From contig CAVQIT010000006.1 in the NCBI GenBank assembly GCA_963712655.1, forward strand, positions 496,001 to 560,000: a DNA stretch of 64,000 nucleotides, given 5' to 3'. How positions within the stretch are numbered: position 1 is the first letter of the stretch; each line of letters begins with the position of its first letter. Positions 9,420-17,791 of this stretch are shown piece after piece. The notes beneath the pieces were generated by a model. The model had not been told where the DNA came from and made no database searches. It saw nothing but the letters and a program-made list of their open reading frames with translations. The position numbers were made by a program, and so were the translations under genes. The stretch comes from Pollutimonas sp963712655. GTDB lineage: Bacteria; Pseudomonadota; Gammaproteobacteria; Burkholderiales; Burkholderiaceae_B.

Positions 9420-9682
9420 TTGGCCAGATCATCCGCATCGACCTGCGTGCGGCATCGGCAAGATTGCAAATAGGTCTTACGGCATGCGCCCGATCATCAT
9501 TTCCAAAAGTGCTGGAGCGTTTTTGGCGGAACTCTAGGAGAAAGTGTGAGCAAGGCCACGATCTGCCGGCTATCCGAATCATCAAGGATCAGGAAATGTA
9601 TTTACGAGGCTTGATCAAGGTGTATATCAGCGTCGGTTTTTATTTGACTTGCCGCGGCGCCTATGATGCCAATCCAGGCCGA

Positions 9683-11110
9683 TCAGCGGCTACGGCCGGC
9701 CTGGGCACTGACAAGCTTGCCCAAGACAGCAACGGCCTGCTCAGTGCGCGCATCCCAGGTGTGCCCATAATTCAGACGCAAACAGTTGGTAAAGCCCCGC
9801 GCGGCTGAAAAAATAGGCCCCGGTGCAACGCTGATTCCCTGGGACAAGGCGTGTTTGTGAATTTCAAGCGCGTTGACACCGATGGGCATTTCGACCCACA
9901 AAAAATAACCGCCGGTCGGTCGGGTTGCCCGCGTGCCTGCTGGAAAATAATGTCCTACCGCTTCCGCAAAAGCGGTTTGCTGGACCTGCAGTGTGTGACG
10001 CAATTTGCGCAGATGCTTGTCGTACCCGCCTTTTGCCAGATAGTTTGCCAATCCCATTTGCGTAGGAATAGGCGAGGTCAATGTGCTGGTCAGTTTTTGC
10101 CGGGCGACGGCGCGCGTGTATCGCCCTGGCGCCGCCCAGCCCACTCGATAACCAGGGGCCAGACACTTTGAAAAGGAGGAGCAGTGCATCACTATCCCCT
10201 CGCGATCGAAGGCTTTGGCCGCGGCCGGCCGTTTGTTGCCGAAATAGAGCTCGCCATACACATCGTCTTCAATAAGCGGGACGTCATAACGCGTCAGCAG
10301 TTCGACAAGAGCCTTCTTTTTTTCGTCAGACATCAAGCTACCCAGTGGATTTTGGAAGTTGGTCATTAGCCAACAGGCCTTGGGGCGATGCCGCTCTATT
10401 GCCCGCTCCAAAGCAGCCAGTTCAATACCCTCGCGCGGATGAGTGGGGACCTCGATAGCCGCAAGCTGTCTTCGCTCCAGCGATTGAAGAGCGGCATAGA
10501 AAGTAGGCGATTCGATCAGCACTGCGTCCCCCGGCCGGGTCACAGCGGCAAGGCAAAGATTCAGCGCCTCGAGCGCGCCGTTGGTGATGACAATTTCGTC
10601 GGTATGAATATGTTGACCATCCGCGAGATACCGCAAGGCTATTTGGCGGCGTAAATCAGCATTGCCCTGGCTCAGGTCATCGACCGTACTCCACGGGTCA
10701 AGCCCCTGTGAGCTGCTCGACAAAGTACGCGCCAATCGTTCCATCGGGAATAGCAATGGGCTGGGAAATGCGGAGCCTAAGGGCACGACGTCGCGATCCA
10801 TCGCTGATTCAAGTACGTCGAACACACGGTCGCTGATATTGACCGAAACGGTTTCCTCCTCCGGCTGCGACGCAGAGTCGGCCTCAGGCGCAAGCCGGCG
10901 AACCCCATGGGCCACGAAATATCCCGAACGTTCCCGTGCCCGAATCAAGCCCAGCGCCTCGAGAGAATAGTAGGCCTGAAAAACGGTCGAAGCACTGATG
11001 TGGCGTTTAGACGTGACTTGCCGAACCGAGGGAAGCCGGTCGCCGGGGCGCAAGAGGCCAGCGCGTATGGACTCGGCAAGTTCCGCGGCCAGGGATTCAT
11101 AAAGCTTCAT
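9683..11110 (-). CDS. MocR-family regulator (GntR winged helix plus aminotransferase-like domain)
   Basis: The first 75 residues form a GntR-type winged helix (LAESIRAGLLRPGDRLPSVRQV... STVFQAYYSLEALGLI). A fold-type I PLP domain follows, with NGALEALNLCLAAV, NFQNPLGSLMS, the Asp of IEDDVYGELYF and the PLP lysine in SSFSKCLAPGYRVGW. The start at 11110 (MKLYESLAAE) is conventional; the reading could begin four codons earlier at 11122. MocR proteins usually sense a vitamer or amino compound and control a neighbour. The neighbour across a 250-base AT-rich gap is the oxidase cluster; the bkd operon is downstream on the same strand. Which one is the target is not shown by the sequence. Confidence 0.88.
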   Translation of the reverse strand: MKLYESLAAELAESIRAGLLRPGDRLPSVRQVTSKRHISASTVFQAYYSLEALGLIRARERSGYFVAHGVRRLAPEADSASQPEEETVSVNISDRVFDVLESAMDRDVVPLGSAFPSPLLFPMERLARTLSSSSQGLDPWSTVDDLSQGNADLRRQIALRYLADGQHIHTDEIVITNGALEALNLCLAAVTRPGDAVLIESPTFYAALQSLERRQLAAIEVPTHPREGIELAALERAIERHRPKACWLMTNFQNPLGSLMSDEKKKALVELLTRYDVPLIEDDVYGELYFGNKRPAAAKAFDREGIVMHCSSFSKCLAPGYRVGWAAPGRYTRAVARQKLTSTLTSPIPTQMGLANYLAKGGYDKHLRKLRHTLQVQQTAFAEAVGHYFPAGTRATRPTGGYFLWVEMPIGVNALEIHKHALSQGISVAPGPIFSAARGFTNCLRLNYGHTWDARTEQAVAVLGKLVSAQAGRSR

Positions 11111-11250
11111 ATCATTTCCCAAGGGTTAACACGTATAAATACTTTTCTGATGCTGGATTTTTCATTTTTTTTGTTTTATCACAATTTGAATGACGTCGGA
11201 AAACAATAAGGCCAATGCTATCAGTATGAAGGAAATTACACCTGGAAAAT

Positions 11251-11301
11251 AAATCTGATATGTATTTTTATCAAAAATCTGATTATTAACAAACTGATTA
11301 T
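11251..11301. promoter_or_regulatory. Iterated half-sites in the mocR/oxidase divergent region
   Basis: Three copies in the same orientation of a short AT-rich word occur: AATCTGATAT near 11252, AATCTGATTAT near 11276 and AAACTGATTAT at 11291. MocR regulators often bind direct repeats, so this is a candidate operator for the divergent mocR gene, the oxidase cluster, or both. No FNR/ANR-like TTGAT-N4-ATCAA box was found here. Confidence 0.4.
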
Positions 11302-11373
11302 AAAAAAATACAATTCTATCGTACATTTACTTCAGAGCGTCATCCATGACGGCTCCATCCTCAGAGAATCTTC

Positions 11374-13008
11374 ATGAACCCGACGGCCTTGTTACTGGCT
11401 ACTTTTATTCTATCTATTGCCGGACTTTTCACCTTTATCTGGTCGCTGCGCAAGGGACTGTTTGACATCGAGTCCAGCGGTGCCCGAACCATTTTCACTG
11501 CCGGGGAGATCGGACGACCGGAAGAGCCCTCGGCGGATCAGGCGCAATACCAGGCCTTGGCGCAACTGTCGGACAGCCATATCGCCGCTAATCACGGCGT
11601 TCAAGTATCGGCTAAGGAAATGGCCGCTCGGGAAGCGGCGGATCGCTCTAGTGCTTTTCCGGCCTTCGTGTTGATAGGCTGTGCCGTCGTATGGTTGATC
11701 GTGGCCTCGCTGGCCGGCCTGCTCAGCTCGCTCAAGCTGCATTGGCCCGATCTGCTGACCGATACCGCCTGGCTAAGCTTCGGGCGCCTGCGCACTATTC
11801 ACCTCAATGGCGTGGCGTATGGCTGGGCGCCGCTGGGTCTGTTGGGCCTGGCGATCTGGATGCTGCCCCGCCTGTTGCAGACCAAGCTGCTGGGCGGGCG
11901 CCTGGTGATTTTTGGCGCGTTGCTTTGGAACGCCGCACTGATCGCGGGCCTGGGAGCGATAGCGGCCGGCATGAGCGCCGGCTTGGAGTGGCTGGAGATT
12001 CCGTGGCAGATCGGCGTCCTGTTCGCCATAGGAGGCATGCTGGTCGGCATGCCCATGGCGCTGATGCTGACGCGCCGCAGAGCCAAGCATTTATACGTTT
12101 CCGTCTGGTACATGGGCGCGGCCTTGTTCTGGTTTCCCACGCTATATATCGTGGCCAAGGTGCCCGGCGTGCATTTCGGCGTGGAGCAGGCAACCATGAA
12201 TTGGTGGTTCGGGCATAACGTGCTGGGTTTGTTCTATACGCCATTGTCCATCGCAGCCGTCTATTACTTCCTGCCCAAGGTCATAGGCCGGCCGATCCGC
12301 TCCTATAACTTGTCCCTGCTCGGCTTCTGGACCCTCGCATTTTTCTATGGACAGGTCGGCGCCCATCATCTTATCGGCGGGCCCATCCCCGAGTGGCTGA
12401 TCACCTTATCTATCGTGCAAAGCGTGATGATGATCATTCCAGTCCTGGCCTTCTCGGTAAACCAACACTTGACCCTGAAGGGGCATTTCAATGCGTTGCG
12501 GCATTCGCACACACTGCGTTTTATCGTGTTTGGCGCCATGATGTACACCGTGGCTTCCCTGCAAGGCACGTTCGAAGCGCTACGCTCGTTCAACGCCGTC
12601 ACCCACTTTACGCATTTCACCGTTGCGCATGCGCACCTGGGCATGTATGGCTTCGTGTCCATGGTGATTTTCGGCGGGGTCTACTTTGCCATGCCCCGCA
12701 TCCTGGATACGGCATGGCCGCGGCCCAAGCTGATTTCGCTGCATTTCTGGCTGGTCGTTGCCGGCTTTGCCGTTTACATGATCACCCTGAGCATAGGCGG
12801 CATTCTGCAAGGCCTGGTGTTGCTGGATCCAGCAAAAGCGTTCATCGACTCGGTAGCCGTCACGATGCCCTGGCTGCAGGGCCGTTCAGCGGGCGGCGCG
12901 TTGATGACACTTGGCCACCTGGTTTTCGCGCTGCATGTTCTGTTGATCACCCTGCGTTCGGGAGTGTTTGCCGTTACCGAGCGCTCTTGCGCGCAACTCA
13001 TTGCGTAA
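11374..13008 (+). CDS. cbb3-like haem-copper oxidase subunit I with CcoS-like N-terminal segment
   Basis: Catalytic membrane subunit of a C-family oxygen reductase, 544 residues. Low-spin haem ligand His143 lies in TIHLNGVAYGW; CuB ligands are His281 (WWFGHN) and His331/332 (GAHHL); Tyr325, six residues before the His pair, matches the cross-linked tyrosine of cbb3 oxidases and argues against NO reductase; His419/421 (VAHAHLGMYGF) are the remaining haem ligands. Residues 1-45 form an extra helix followed by RKGLFDIESSGARTIF, resembling the small assembly protein CcoS (RSGQFDDLEGPA-type); an acidic/Ala linker joins it to the oxidase core at about 95. About a dozen further membrane spans are expected. 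It starts a tight five-gene cluster. Confidence 0.87.
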   Translation: MNPTALLLATFILSIAGLFTFIWSLRKGLFDIESSGARTIFTAGEIGRPEEPSADQAQYQALAQLSDSHIAANHGVQVSAKEMAAREAADRSSAFPAFVLIGCAVVWLIVASLAGLLSSLKLHWPDLLTDTAWLSFGRLRTIHLNGVAYGWAPLGLLGLAIWMLPRLLQTKLLGGRLVIFGALLWNAALIAGLGAIAAGMSAGLEWLEIPWQIGVLFAIGGMLVGMPMALMLTRRRAKHLYVSVWYMGAALFWFPTLYIVAKVPGVHFGVEQATMNWWFGHNVLGLFYTPLSIAAVYYFLPKVIGRPIRSYNLSLLGFWTLAFFYGQVGAHHLIGGPIPEWLITLSIVQSVMMIIPVLAFSVNQHLTLKGHFNALRHSHTLRFIVFGAMMYTVASLQGTFEALRSFNAVTHFTHFTVAHAHLGMYGFVSMVIFGGVYFAMPRILDTAWPRPKLISLHFWLVVAGFAVYMITLSIGGILQGLVLLDPAKAFIDSVAVTMPWLQGRSAGGALMTLGHLVFALHVLLITLRSGVFAVTERSCAQLIA

Positions 13009-13016
13009 TTTGGACT

Positions 13017-13697
13017 ATGGAAAACGAACTCAAACTTATTGTCGGCGCCATGGTGACATTGTCGCTGGCCACCTCGGCCATGATAGTCGTGCCGTTCTTC
13101 CAGCTCAAGGATGAGCCGGCGCCCGCGCAGCTCAAGCCGTATACCAGTCAGGAGTTGCGTGGCCGCCATGTCTACCAGGCCAATGCCTGCATTGCCTGCC
13201 ACACGCAGCAGCCCAGCGCCACGGGCGCTGGCGTTGCCGACGCCAGCCGCGGCTGGGGCCGCGCCTCGGTGGCTGGAGACTATCATTACGATGACCCGCC
13301 CCTGTTGGGCACCATGCGCACCGGCCCCGACCTGTTCAATATCGGCGTGCGGCAACCCAGCGCCGACTGGCAGTTTGGGCACCTGTTCCAGCCGCGAGCC
13401 TACAGTCCCGGCAGCAACATGCCTTCCTACCGTTTCCTGTTCGACGTTAAAGATCCCGGCTCCGTGGCCAAGGACGAACGCGTGGTGCACTTGCCTCCCG
13501 GCACCGTCGAAGAAGGCAAAGTGGTCGTGGCCAAGCCCGAGGCTGTTGATCTGGTCGCGTATTTGCTCAGCCTGAAACGCAACTACCCTGTTCTCACCTT
13601 GGAACAGGCCCAGGCCTTGTCCGGCGAGTCCGCTTTCGCCGGCGACGGCCAAGCGCGCGCCGCGCAAGGCCAGGCCAGCGGGGACCGCCATGACTGA
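13017..13697 (+). CDS. CcoO-like membrane-anchored monohaem cytochrome c
   Basis: The 226-residue protein has one N-terminal membrane span (LIVGAMVTLSLATSAMIVVPFF), then GRHVYQANACIACHTQQ with the haem c attachment CxxCH. RTGPDLFNIGVRQ and PRAYSPGSNMPSYRFLF, the latter with the Met axial ligand, match CcoO of cbb3 oxidases. A C-terminal tail of Ala/Gly follows. It should pass electrons to subunit I. The ATG at 13017 lies 8 bases after the subunit I stop; a longer in-frame reading upstream is an out-of-phase shadow of subunit I. Its end overlaps the next gene by 8 bases. Confidence 0.87.
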   Translation: MENELKLIVGAMVTLSLATSAMIVVPFFQLKDEPAPAQLKPYTSQELRGRHVYQANACIACHTQQPSATGAGVADASRGWGRASVAGDYHYDDPPLLGTMRTGPDLFNIGVRQPSADWQFGHLFQPRAYSPGSNMPSYRFLFDVKDPGSVAKDERVVHLPPGTVEEGKVVVAKPEAVDLVAYLLSLKRNYPVLTLEQAQALSGESAFAGDGQARAAQGQASGDRHD

Positions 13698-14301
13698 GCC
13701 CAGGCGAACCAGCGGCGCGGAGAACGCCGAGCCGCATGAACAGAACAACCCCGTGCCGCGCGTGCTGATCGGACTGATTGCGGCTCTTATCATATGGGCC
13801 GTTTACTATATTTATATGTCCAGTCCCAATAGTGTCGCCGCCTTGGGCGATCATCGGACTGCGGCGACACTAGCCGCAGGGGCTCCAGCAAGCAATAGCG
13901 CGCTGGATGGCAAGCAAATCTTTACGACCACCTGCCAGGCTTGCCACCAGGCGACAGGGCAAGGACTACCCAGTGTCTTTCCCCCTCTGGCGGGCGCTTC
14001 CTGGGTAACCGGCGATCCGGACACCTTGGCGAAAATTGTTTTGCATGGCCTGACGGGGCCTATCGATGTGGGTGGCACGACCTATAACGGCGCCATGCCT
14101 ACTTTCGGCAATCAGTTCAGCGATGCGGAGTTAGCCGCGGTATTGACCTACATACGAAAGGAATGGGGAAATAGCAGTCCCGCTATAGAGGCTACTGTGG
14201 TGGAGGCGGCGCGCAAGGCCACGGCGGGCCGGACAGAGCCATGGAAAGGAGCTGAAGAACTATTGAAGCAAGCCCCAGCAGATTCTGGTGCAAACGAGTG
14301 A
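13690..14301 (+). CDS. Membrane-anchored monohaem cytochrome c (CcoP-like position)
   Basis: A 203-residue protein with one membrane anchor (VLIGLIAALIIWAVYYIYM, residues about 25-43) and a periplasmic class I cytochrome c domain: GKQIFTTTCQACHQATGQG with CxxCH, FPPLAGASWVTGD, and the axial methionine in YNGAMPTFG. Classical CcoP has two haems; only one CxxCH is present here, so this is a shortened replacement. It overlaps the preceding gene by 8 bases and its TGA overlaps the next ATG, so translation is coupled across the cluster. Confidence 0.86.
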   Translation: MTEPRRTSGAENAEPHEQNNPVPRVLIGLIAALIIWAVYYIYMSSPNSVAALGDHRTAATLAAGAPASNSALDGKQIFTTTCQACHQATGQGLPSVFPPLAGASWVTGDPDTLAKIVLHGLTGPIDVGGTTYNGAMPTFGNQFSDAELAAVLTYIRKEWGNSSPAIEATVVEAARKATAGRTEPWKGAEELLKQAPADSGANE

Positions 14302-14939
14302 TGAAAGATTCAAGCGCTTTGTCGTCGTTGGCCGCCACCGCCGCCATCTTGGTGATGGGGCTGGCGGCTTTCGCCGCCGTCACATCGGGGTTCGCGGCCT
14401 TGACTTCCGATGGAATACGACGCATACAATTGCAGCGGGAACCGAGAGCCTTGCCAAGCCTCATGCTGGTGGACGAGCGCAGTCAGGAACTGTCGCTGGC
14501 AAGCTACGGCACTCCATCGCCCAAGGTTACTTTTGTGACCTTGATTTACGTTCAGTGCCAATCAATTTGCCGCAGCAGTGTCGCTGGCCAGTCGTGGTTG
14601 CAGTATGCCATTCAGGCCAAAGGCCTACAAAACAAGGTGCGATTGCTGACGCTTAGTTTTGATCCGGTCAACGACACACCGGAGCTCATGGCAACCCATG
14701 CGCGCCGAATGAATGCCGACCCAGCTATATGGCGGTTCGCGACGGTACGCAATCCGGCCGACCTGCCATCTTTGCTGAAAACGTTCGACACCATTGTTCT
14801 TCCAGACGGTTTGGGGGGCTATTCGCACAATGCGGCCCTGTTCCTTATAAACCAGAATGGTCAACTTTCCCGGGCTTACGATATCGACAGACCTGATATT
14901 GCATTGGCGGATTATCTGGCACGAAACGGGACGAGTTAA
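14301..14939 (+). CDS. SCO1/SenC-family copper chaperone
   Basis: SCO proteins deliver copper to or protect thiols of oxidases. The 212-residue product has an N-terminal membrane anchor (about 10-32), a thioredoxin fold with the copper-binding CxxxC in VQCQSIC, TLSFDPVNDTPE, and the histidine of GGYSHNAALFLI. It is encoded right after the cytochromes (TGATG overlap; a GTG at 14298 is an alternative start). Canonical CuA is absent from cbb3-type enzymes, so a role in CuB loading is more likely here. No ccoGHI genes are in view. Confidence 0.85.
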   Translation: MKDSSALSSLAATAAILVMGLAAFAAVTSGFAALTSDGIRRIQLQREPRALPSLMLVDERSQELSLASYGTPSPKVTFVTLIYVQCQSICRSSVAGQSWLQYAIQAKGLQNKVRLLTLSFDPVNDTPELMATHARRMNADPAIWRFATVRNPADLPSLLKTFDTIVLPDGLGGYSHNAALFLINQNGQLSRAYDIDRPDIALADYLARNGTS

Positions 14940-14941
14940 GA

Positions 14942-15547
14942 ATGGCAGGCGGCAGGATGCAATCGGCGGGCGAGGCAATGCGGCGGTTGTGGCCATGGTT
15001 GCCAGGCGGCCTACTGGCCGCGCTGGCATTGTTTCAGCCCTGGCTGGAGCAATCGATGCCCCGCCATATGGGTATCGAGCTGCCGCTGCTGTTTATTGCA
15101 GGCTGGGCCGCGGCACGGGTTGCGGGCCCATGTATTACCCGCTCTCTTGCGCCATGGAATATGGCGGGAGTTCCTCTCTTGGTATTTTCAATGTTGGCGC
15201 TTTCGCTCTGGATGGTGCCGGCGGCCCTGGATTATGCGGTGCTTAACGGGGTTGTTGGCGTGTTGAAAGTAATCAGCCTGGTGCTTGCGGGACTATTGGC
15301 TGGGCTATCTTGGACAACAGCTGGCCTCATTGTCCAGGCATTTTTTGTCTTGAACTGGTTCTGGATGACTTTTGTCGTCGGCATGCTGTATCGGGAAATA
15401 CCGCAACAATTATGCAGTGTTTATCTTGTTGACGAACAGGCCGATACCGGCTTGGCAATGATGACCTGGGCCGTGTTCGGGCTGGCCCTTTGGATACCCG
15501 GGGCATTGAAAGAGATTCGTAGTTGGGATCGTAAAGAATTCGATTAG
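14942..15547 (+). CDS. Polytopic membrane protein of the oxidase cluster, unrecognised
   Basis: The 201-residue protein has about six hydrophobic segments and a short charged C-terminus (EIRSWDRKEFD). It starts two bases after the SCO stop, so it belongs to the oxidase operon. I do not recognise a family. Position suggests an oxidase assembly or accessory subunit role, but no metal-binding motif is obvious beyond scattered His and Cys. Confidence 0.75.
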   Translation: MAGGRMQSAGEAMRRLWPWLPGGLLAALALFQPWLEQSMPRHMGIELPLLFIAGWAAARVAGPCITRSLAPWNMAGVPLLVFSMLALSLWMVPAALDYAVLNGVVGVLKVISLVLAGLLAGLSWTTAGLIVQAFFVLNWFWMTFVVGMLYREIPQQLCSVYLVDEQADTGLAMMTWAVFGLALWIPGALKEIRSWDRKEFD

Positions 15548-15646
15548 TGCAGGCCAGCGTTCGCGGCAGTCAGATACGCAACCCGATAGTGCCCGGGGTA
15601 AATGTTGAGTGCGGCGTCAAAAAATCTGGCTGACATACACGTCCCA

Positions 15647-15672
15647 GGCGAGCACCGCATTCGGTGCTCGCC
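15647..15672. terminator. Hairpin between converging genes
   Basis: A perfect 11-base stem, GGCGAGCACCG at 15647-15657 and CGGTGCTCGCC at 15662-15672, with a CATT loop. It lies between the oxidase cluster and the converging CoA-transferase gene and probably ends transcription. No T-run follows on either strand. Confidence 0.5.
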
Positions 15673-15759
15673 CTCCCTGCTTGCCATCGCTACTGGACTA
15701 TCAATCATTACAAGAGTCCGAAGAATATTGCAATGGCACTGAATTGCGAAATCGCCGTG

Positions 15760-16905
15760 TCAGTTTCTGTATAACGCATCTAAAACCGCTTGCGTATGCT
15801 CGCCTAATAAGGGAGCCGGACTAATAAGGCGGGCAGGTGTGCCAGATAGTCGAATCGGAGCGATCATTGTCGCCGGAGCGTCATTTGAACCGCTTTCCGG
15901 CCTGCGTACCAAGGCGCGACTTTGGACCTGGGGATGCTTCATCACCTCCTCATACGTCAGCACGGGTCCTGCCGGAATACCTTCCTGCATCAATCGTTCC
16001 AGCCAGACATCGGCCGGCGCGGCAGCCAACGCCTGCTCAATGATTGCCGCAAGTTCCTCCCTGTTTTCGATACGGTCCGCGTTCGTGATGAATCGATCAT
16101 CCGTCAGCAATTCGGTGCAGCCAATAACTTCGCAGGTTCGTTTCCATAGGTGTTGGGCTGCGGCGCCTAACGCTATTGAACCGCGCTGCGTTGCAAATAT
16201 CTGGTACGGCGCCGCATTGCGGGACGCTTGACCCATACGCTCTGGATTGACGCCGGTAGCGAGAATGTGCGCCACCTCCAGCGGGGCCATTGCCAATGCG
16301 GAATCGAGCAGCGCCACGTCGACGTATTGCCCTTCACCCGTACGCTCCCGAGCCGCGGCCGCTGTCAGGATACCTATGGTGGCGAATAAGGCTGTTGACA
16401 CGTCGACAATCGGAATCGGCAGGCGATGGGGCTGCCCATCGGCTGGCCCGCATATTGAAGCCAGCCCCGACATTGCCTGAATGACGAGATCAAAGCCGCC
16501 CTCATTGCTCATCGGCCCTGTCTGCCCAAAACCGGAAATAGAACAATAGATGAGGCGCGGGAACCGCGCTTTAAGATCGTCGTAGCCAAACCCCATACGG
16601 GCCATGGTGCCGGGGCGATAGTTCTCCACCAACACATCCGCCGTTGCAATCAGGTCCAGGCACTGGCTACGGCCAGAGTCCGTCGCGAGATCAATGGTAA
16701 CGCTGCGTTTATTCCGGTTGAACAAGTTAAAAAATGCGCTTTGACCCCCGATAAAAGGCGATGACTGACGTTGATCGTCGCCTCCCTGCGGCTTTTCGAT
16801 CTTGATCACCTCCGCTCCGAAATCGGCTAGTAGCGCCGTGCAATATGGCGCGGCGATCCATTGCCCCAAATCCAGAACTCGCAGCCCCTGAAGTGCTGTC
16901 TTCAT
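15760..16905 (-). CDS. Class III (CaiB/Frc family) CoA-transferase
   Basis: Family III enzymes move CoA between carboxylic acids through an aspartyl-CoA intermediate. The 381-residue protein has GLRVLDLGQWIAAPYCTALLADFGAEVIKIE, ADVLVENYRPGTMARMGFGYDDL, and GGFDLVIQAMSG with the catalytic aspartate, followed by the C-terminal HPQVQSR section. The ATG at 16905 overlaps the TGA of the MaoC gene (TGATG). Pairing with a hotdog hydratase and a Bug-type binding protein suggests activation of a small di- or hydroxy-acid. The substrate is not set by the sequence; mesaconate, itaconate or citramalate-type acids are guesses. Confidence 0.88.
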   Translation of the reverse strand: MKTALQGLRVLDLGQWIAAPYCTALLADFGAEVIKIEKPQGGDDQRQSSPFIGGQSAFFNLFNRNKRSVTIDLATDSGRSQCLDLIATADVLVENYRPGTMARMGFGYDDLKARFPRLIYCSISGFGQTGPMSNEGGFDLVIQAMSGLASICGPADGQPHRLPIPIVDVSTALFATIGILTAAAARERTGEGQYVDVALLDSALAMAPLEVAHILATGVNPERMGQASRNAAPYQIFATQRGSIALGAAAQHLWKRTCEVIGCTELLTDDRFITNADRIENREELAAIIEQALAAAPADVWLERLMQEGIPAGPVLTYEEVMKHPQVQSRALVRRPESGSNDAPATMIAPIRLSGTPARLISPAPLLGEHTQAVLDALYRN

Positions 16906-17780
16906 CACAAATACTCCTTGGCAGTCTTAGGGGCCAATATCGCTGCCCCTTGAAGGGCAAGCACGCCTCGCTCCTTTACATGGGCCTCGTAAATGACTTC
17001 TGCATCGTTCATGAGCCACGCAGTCGTCACGAGCGACTCTCCTGGATAGACCGGATTACGAAAGCGCGCAGTCATGCCGATCACCCTGTCCGCATCATAA
17101 GCCGCAAGCTCCCGCGTCAACGCGTGATGCACCAGTCCGACCGTGCAAATTCCGTGCAATATAGGCCGTGGATAACCAGCCTCGCGAGCTGCGGCAGGCA
17201 TGGAGTGGATGGGATTTACGATGCCGTGCAAATCGAACAACAACGCATGCTGACACAAGGTCGGCATTTCACATTGAGCGTCGGGCGGTCGGTCCGGCGG
17301 CGCCGGCAGCCGTATCGACGCACCGGATGCGCCACCAAACCCGCCATCACCGCGACATATGGACGTCATCGACAGCGTAGCGTAAAGATCGCCCGTTCCA
17401 GCATCGCGCAGCGTACGTTCAGAGTGAAGCAAGGCGCCGAAACGTTCGCCTCTATCCTCTACCCCTGTAACGCGCAACTGCCCGATCAATCGGCCCGACG
17501 ATGGCAGCGGCTTGTGCAGCACCAATCGCTGCTCTCCCAACACGCAGCGCACCCAGTCAATTTCCGTCCAGGCTTGTTGCTGCCAAAAGCCAGGGTTGGC
17601 CATCACCAGGGCCATGCTGCCGGTGGTTTTAGGGCAGTCGCCATACACATATTGCAGTTGCTTTTCATCCATCGGATCCTGCCCGTACCCGGCAGTCAGC
17701 GCATACAAAGAGGTATCGCGCGCAGTATAGGCCTGCTCAATAGGAGGAAAGTCGTGCGACAAAAGCGCTTGTATATTCAT
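16905..17780 (-). CDS. MaoC-like hydratase with double hotdog fold
   Basis: A 291-residue protein with an N-terminal FAS1-like hotdog half (ALTAGYGQDP, VMANPGFW) and a C-terminal half containing YPRPILHGICTVGL, the hydratase-2-type active-site segment, and RFRNPVYPGESL. This arrangement is that of mesaconyl-C4-CoA or itaconyl-CoA hydratase-like enzymes. The start MNIQALLSHDF at 17780 is chosen; an 18-residue extension upstream would overlap the Bug gene. It stands 11 bases after the Bug stop and overlaps the CoA-transferase start. It probably hydrates the CoA ester made by that transferase. Confidence 0.83.
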   Translation of the reverse strand: MNIQALLSHDFPPIEQAYTARDTSLYALTAGYGQDPMDEKQLQYVYGDCPKTTGSMALVMANPGFWQQQAWTEIDWVRCVLGEQRLVLHKPLPSSGRLIGQLRVTGVEDRGERFGALLHSERTLRDAGTGDLYATLSMTSICRGDGGFGGASGASIRLPAPPDRPPDAQCEMPTLCQHALLFDLHGIVNPIHSMPAAAREAGYPRPILHGICTVGLVHHALTRELAAYDADRVIGMTARFRNPVYPGESLVTTAWLMNDAEVIYEAHVKERGVLALQGAAILAPKTAKEYL

Positions 17781-17791
17781 TTTTGGCCGCC

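Noticed and set aside
11123..11373. FNR/ANR box before the oxidase cluster
   Set aside because: No TTGAT-N4-ATCAA-like sequence is seen; only half-like words occur in AT-rich DNA.
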